14,843 nucleotides of DNA from Pseudomonas sp. UBA5782 (GTDB lineage Bacteria > Pseudomonadota > Gammaproteobacteria > Pseudomonadales > Pseudomonadaceae). The notes beneath the pieces are model-generated. The model saw only the letters and a list, made by a program, of their open reading frames with translations, did not search any database and had not been told where the DNA came from. The stretch spans positions 17,083 to 31,925 of the forward strand of contig DIEE01000292.1 of the NCBI GenBank assembly GCA_002418465.1, read 5' to 3'. Every line of letters begins with the position of its first letter. The first letter of the stretch is position 1. The position numbers were made by a program, and so were the translations under genes. Positions 13,441 to 14,843 of this stretch are shown here, one piece after another.

Positions 13441-13989
13441 TCAGAAGTTGGCAGGCGTGGTGGCGCTGATCAGTCGCGCGGGCTTGTCGAAGGGGTTGCG
13501 GAAGCGGTGCGGCTTGTTGCTTTCGAAGTAGTAGCTGTCGCCACTCTCGAGCACGAAAAGCTCGCCGGAAACGGTCAGTTCGAGACGTCCGTCGACCAGC
13601 ATGCCGGCCTCCTCGCCATCGTGGTTGAGCATTTCCGCACCGGTATCGGCGCCCGGCGGATAGGTTTCGTCGAGGAAGGCGATGGCGCGGCTGGGGTGCG
13701 CCTTGCCGATCAGCTTCATGGTCACGGCGCCGTCGGAGATGTCGAGCAGCTCGCTGGCGCGGTAGACCACCTGGGTCTGGTTGTCCTGTTCGAAATCCAG
13801 GGAAAAGAACTCCACCAGCGACATCGGAATGCCGCCGAGCACTTTCTTCAGGGAGCTGATCGAAGGGCTGACGCTGTTCTTCTCGATCATCGAGATGGTG
13901 CTGTTGGTGACGCCCGCGCGCTTGGCGAGTTCACGCTGGGAGAGGCCTTTGTGCTTGCGGATGGATTGCAGTCGAACACCGACGTCCAA
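13441..13989 (-). CDS. pauR: HTH-cupin transcriptional regulator, PauR-like
   Basis: This 182-residue regulator has an Xre-type helix-turn-helix at about 5-60 (GLSQRELAKRAGVTNSTISM at 15-34 holds the two helices) and a cupin sensing domain at about 107-178 (EEAGMLVDGRLELTVSGE, then ESGDSYYFESNKPHRFRN). The same architecture belongs to PuuR and P. aeruginosa PauR (PA5301), repressors of putrescine/polyamine catabolism by gamma-glutamylation; its place between cytochrome c5 and dadX is also that of PA5301. The start is TTG at 13989: AGGAGG (14004-13999) lies 9 bases upstream, and family proteins begin DVGVRLQ. ATG at 14040 would add 17 unconserved residues and skip the Shine-Dalgarno. It is transcribed alone from a candidate promoter at 14036-14064. 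That it senses polyamines is inferred from the family; the pau genes are not in this window. Confidence 0.85.
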   Translation of the reverse strand: MDVGVRLQSIRKHKGLSQRELAKRAGVTNSTISMIEKNSVSPSISSLKKVLGGIPMSLVEFFSLDFEQDNQTQVVYRASELLDISDGAVTMKLIGKAHPSRAIAFLDETYPPGADTGAEMLNHDGEEAGMLVDGRLELTVSGELFVLESGDSYYFESNKPHRFRNPFDKPARLISATTPANF

Positions 13990-14035
13990 TGGTTGAACCC
14001 TCCTCGAGGGGATAGCTGCGGTCGAAGTGGGCCGT

Positions 14036-14064
14036 ATCATCGCAACAGCGTTCAGAATTTACAA
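14036..14064 (-). promoter_or_regulatory. candidate sigma-70 promoter of pauR
   Basis: On the minus strand TTGTAA (14064-14059) and GATGAT (14041-14036) are separated by exactly 17 bases, and a TGC extends the -10. Transcription would start near 14029, about 40 bases before the TTG start codon. Prediction only. Confidence 0.4.
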
Positions 14065-14065
14065 C

Positions 14066-14136
14066 GGCGCGATCAAGTTTCCCGCACAAAAACGCTACAG
14101 CCCACAGGCGACGTGGCTTGCAGAGGCGCGATCAAG
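14066..14136. repeat. two 12-bp direct repeats between pauR and dadX
   Basis: GGCGCGATCAAG occurs at 14066-14077 and again at 14125-14136, start to start 59 bases apart. The second copy covers the dadX stop codon; the first lies just upstream of the pauR -35. Between them are a weak imperfect hairpin (AGCCCAC...GTGGCT, 14099-14119) and, on the minus strand, a short T run (14089-14093), which may form a poor dadX terminator. Confidence 0.5.
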
Positions 14137-14843
14137 CGCCCGAATGGCTCCGCGGCACGCGCTTCAGGTTGCACATCAGCTGGTAGGGAATGGTCCCGGC
14201 AAGCGCGGCGACCTGGCTGACCGAAACCTCCCTGCCCCAGAACTCGACGCGGCTGCCGAGCCCCGCCTGCGGCAGGTCGGTGAGATCGACGGTGAGCATG
14301 TCCATCGACACCCGGCCGATCAGCCGGCCCGGCTGGCCATCGATGCTCACCGGGGTACCGCTGGGCGCGTGCCGCGGGTAGCCGTCGGCGTAACCCATGG
14401 CGACCACGCCGACGCGCGTCGGCCGCTCGCTGACGAAACGCGCGCCGTAGCCCACCGGCTCGCCGGCGGGCAGTTCGCGCACGCAGATGATCTTCGATTC
14501 CAGGGTCATCACCGGCTGCAGGCGATCGGCCAGGGCGTGCGCCTGTTCGAAGGGCGTGGCGCCGTAGAGCATGATCCCCGGACGCAGCCAATCGCTCGGC
14601 CGCTGCTGCGGAAACAGCTGCGGCCAGCCGAGCAGCGCCGGCGAGTTGCGCAGGCTGACCTCCGCTGCCAGCCCCTCGCGCGCCGCCTCGAACACCGCCA
14701 GCTGTTCGGCGGTGCGGCCGTGGTCCAGCTCGTCGGCGCGGGCGAAGTGGGTCATCAGCACGACCTTGGCGACCTTGCCGCTGGCCAACAGGCGCCGATG
14801 GCCCTGCTGGAACTCCGCCGGATGCAGGCCGACGCGGTGCATG
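14132..14843 (-). CDS. dadX: alanine racemase, catabolic DadX type, C-terminal part (5' end outside window)
   Basis: This frame enters from the right edge and gives the last ~236 residues of a PLP-dependent alanine racemase of about 357. The enzyme interconverts L- and D-alanine; DadX feeds D-alanine to the DadA dehydrogenase during alanine catabolism. Counting from the Met at the edge, GYGARF (131-136) carries the catalytic base Tyr132, GYADG is at 150-154, RVSMDM (177-182) carries the Met-Asp pair of the active site, and RPGIMLYG (87-94) links barrel to C-terminal domain. MHRVG at the edge is the internal KVDTGMHRVG motif, not a start. The PLP lysine lies outside. Naming it dadX rather than biosynthetic alr rests on its place next to pauR, as I recall from P. 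aeruginosa (PA5301-PA5302); dadA would be expected further right. Confidence 0.88.
   Translation of the reverse strand, partial: MHRVGLHPAEFQQGHRRLLASGKVAKVVLMTHFARADELDHGRTAEQLAVFEAAREGLAAEVSLRNSPALLGWPQLFPQQRPSDWLRPGIMLYGATPFEQAHALADRLQPVMTLESKIICVRELPAGEPVGYGARFVSERPTRVGVVAMGYADGYPRHAPSGTPVSIDGQPGRLIGRVSMDMLTVDLTDLPQAGLGSRVEFWGREVSVSQVAALAGTIPYQLMCNLKRVPRSHSGA

Noticed and set aside
14085..14119. intrinsic terminator for dadX
   Set aside because: The stem is short with a bulge and the T run lies several bases away; noted only within the repeat entry.

Overview
The window is GC-rich bacterial chromosome, most likely from a Pseudomonas species. The gene order on the right, xpt / acetyl-CoA hydrolase-like / cytochrome c5 / HTH-cupin regulator (PauR-like) / alanine racemase (dadX-like), with rep and a GGDEF-EAL gene on the left, is the arrangement I remember from the Pseudomonas core genome. 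This rests on recognising the proteins and their order; I could not run a database search.

Layout, left to right. 3-605 (+) is the C-terminal part of a ComM/YifB-type Mg-chelatase ATPase cut by the left edge; its first ~60 bases look damaged. 610-2259 (-) is a c-di-GMP phosphodiesterase with an intact EAL domain, a GSDEF variant and a receiver-like N-terminus; it converges on comM. A 361-base divergent gap follows, then rep (2621-4630, +), a superfamily 1 DNA helicase. 4769-5302 (+) is a Dps ferritin-like protein ending in a strong terminator, and 5469-6032 (+) is a histidine phosphatase of unknown substrate. 6071-6197 holds two inverted REP-like elements. 6252-9262 (-) is a copper resistance operon: a small Cys/His/Met-rich exported protein, the multicopper oxidase CopA, and the outer membrane protein CopB, with copA and copB overlapping by ATGA. 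xpt (9457-10029, +) diverges from it. On the minus strand come a YjlB-type cupin (10050-10586) just downstream of a 710-residue acetyl-CoA hydrolase/transferase family protein (10597-12729), cytochrome c5 (12882-13304), the PauR-like regulator (13441-13989) and the 3' part of a dadX-type alanine racemase (14132 to the right edge).

How the genes work together. Most are independent housekeeping genes: replication restart (rep), purine salvage (xpt), c-di-GMP turnover, electron transfer (c5) and amine/alanine catabolism (pauR, dadX). The Dps-phosphatase-copper block between rep and xpt looks like an accessory insert and carries metal and oxidative stress functions: CopA oxidises/binds periplasmic Cu, CopB sits in the outer membrane, and Dps stores iron and protects DNA.

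Five genes appear to start at GTG or TTG, each chosen because of a Shine-Dalgarno sequence and/or family length: the EAL gene, xpt, the acetyl-CoA hydrolase, cytochrome c5 and pauR. I found no CRISPR array, tRNA, rRNA, insertion sequence or phage gene. I see no clear new multi-gene system. The observation most worth pursuing is that the acetyl-CoA hydrolase-like protein appears to lack the catalytic glutamate of its superfamily.
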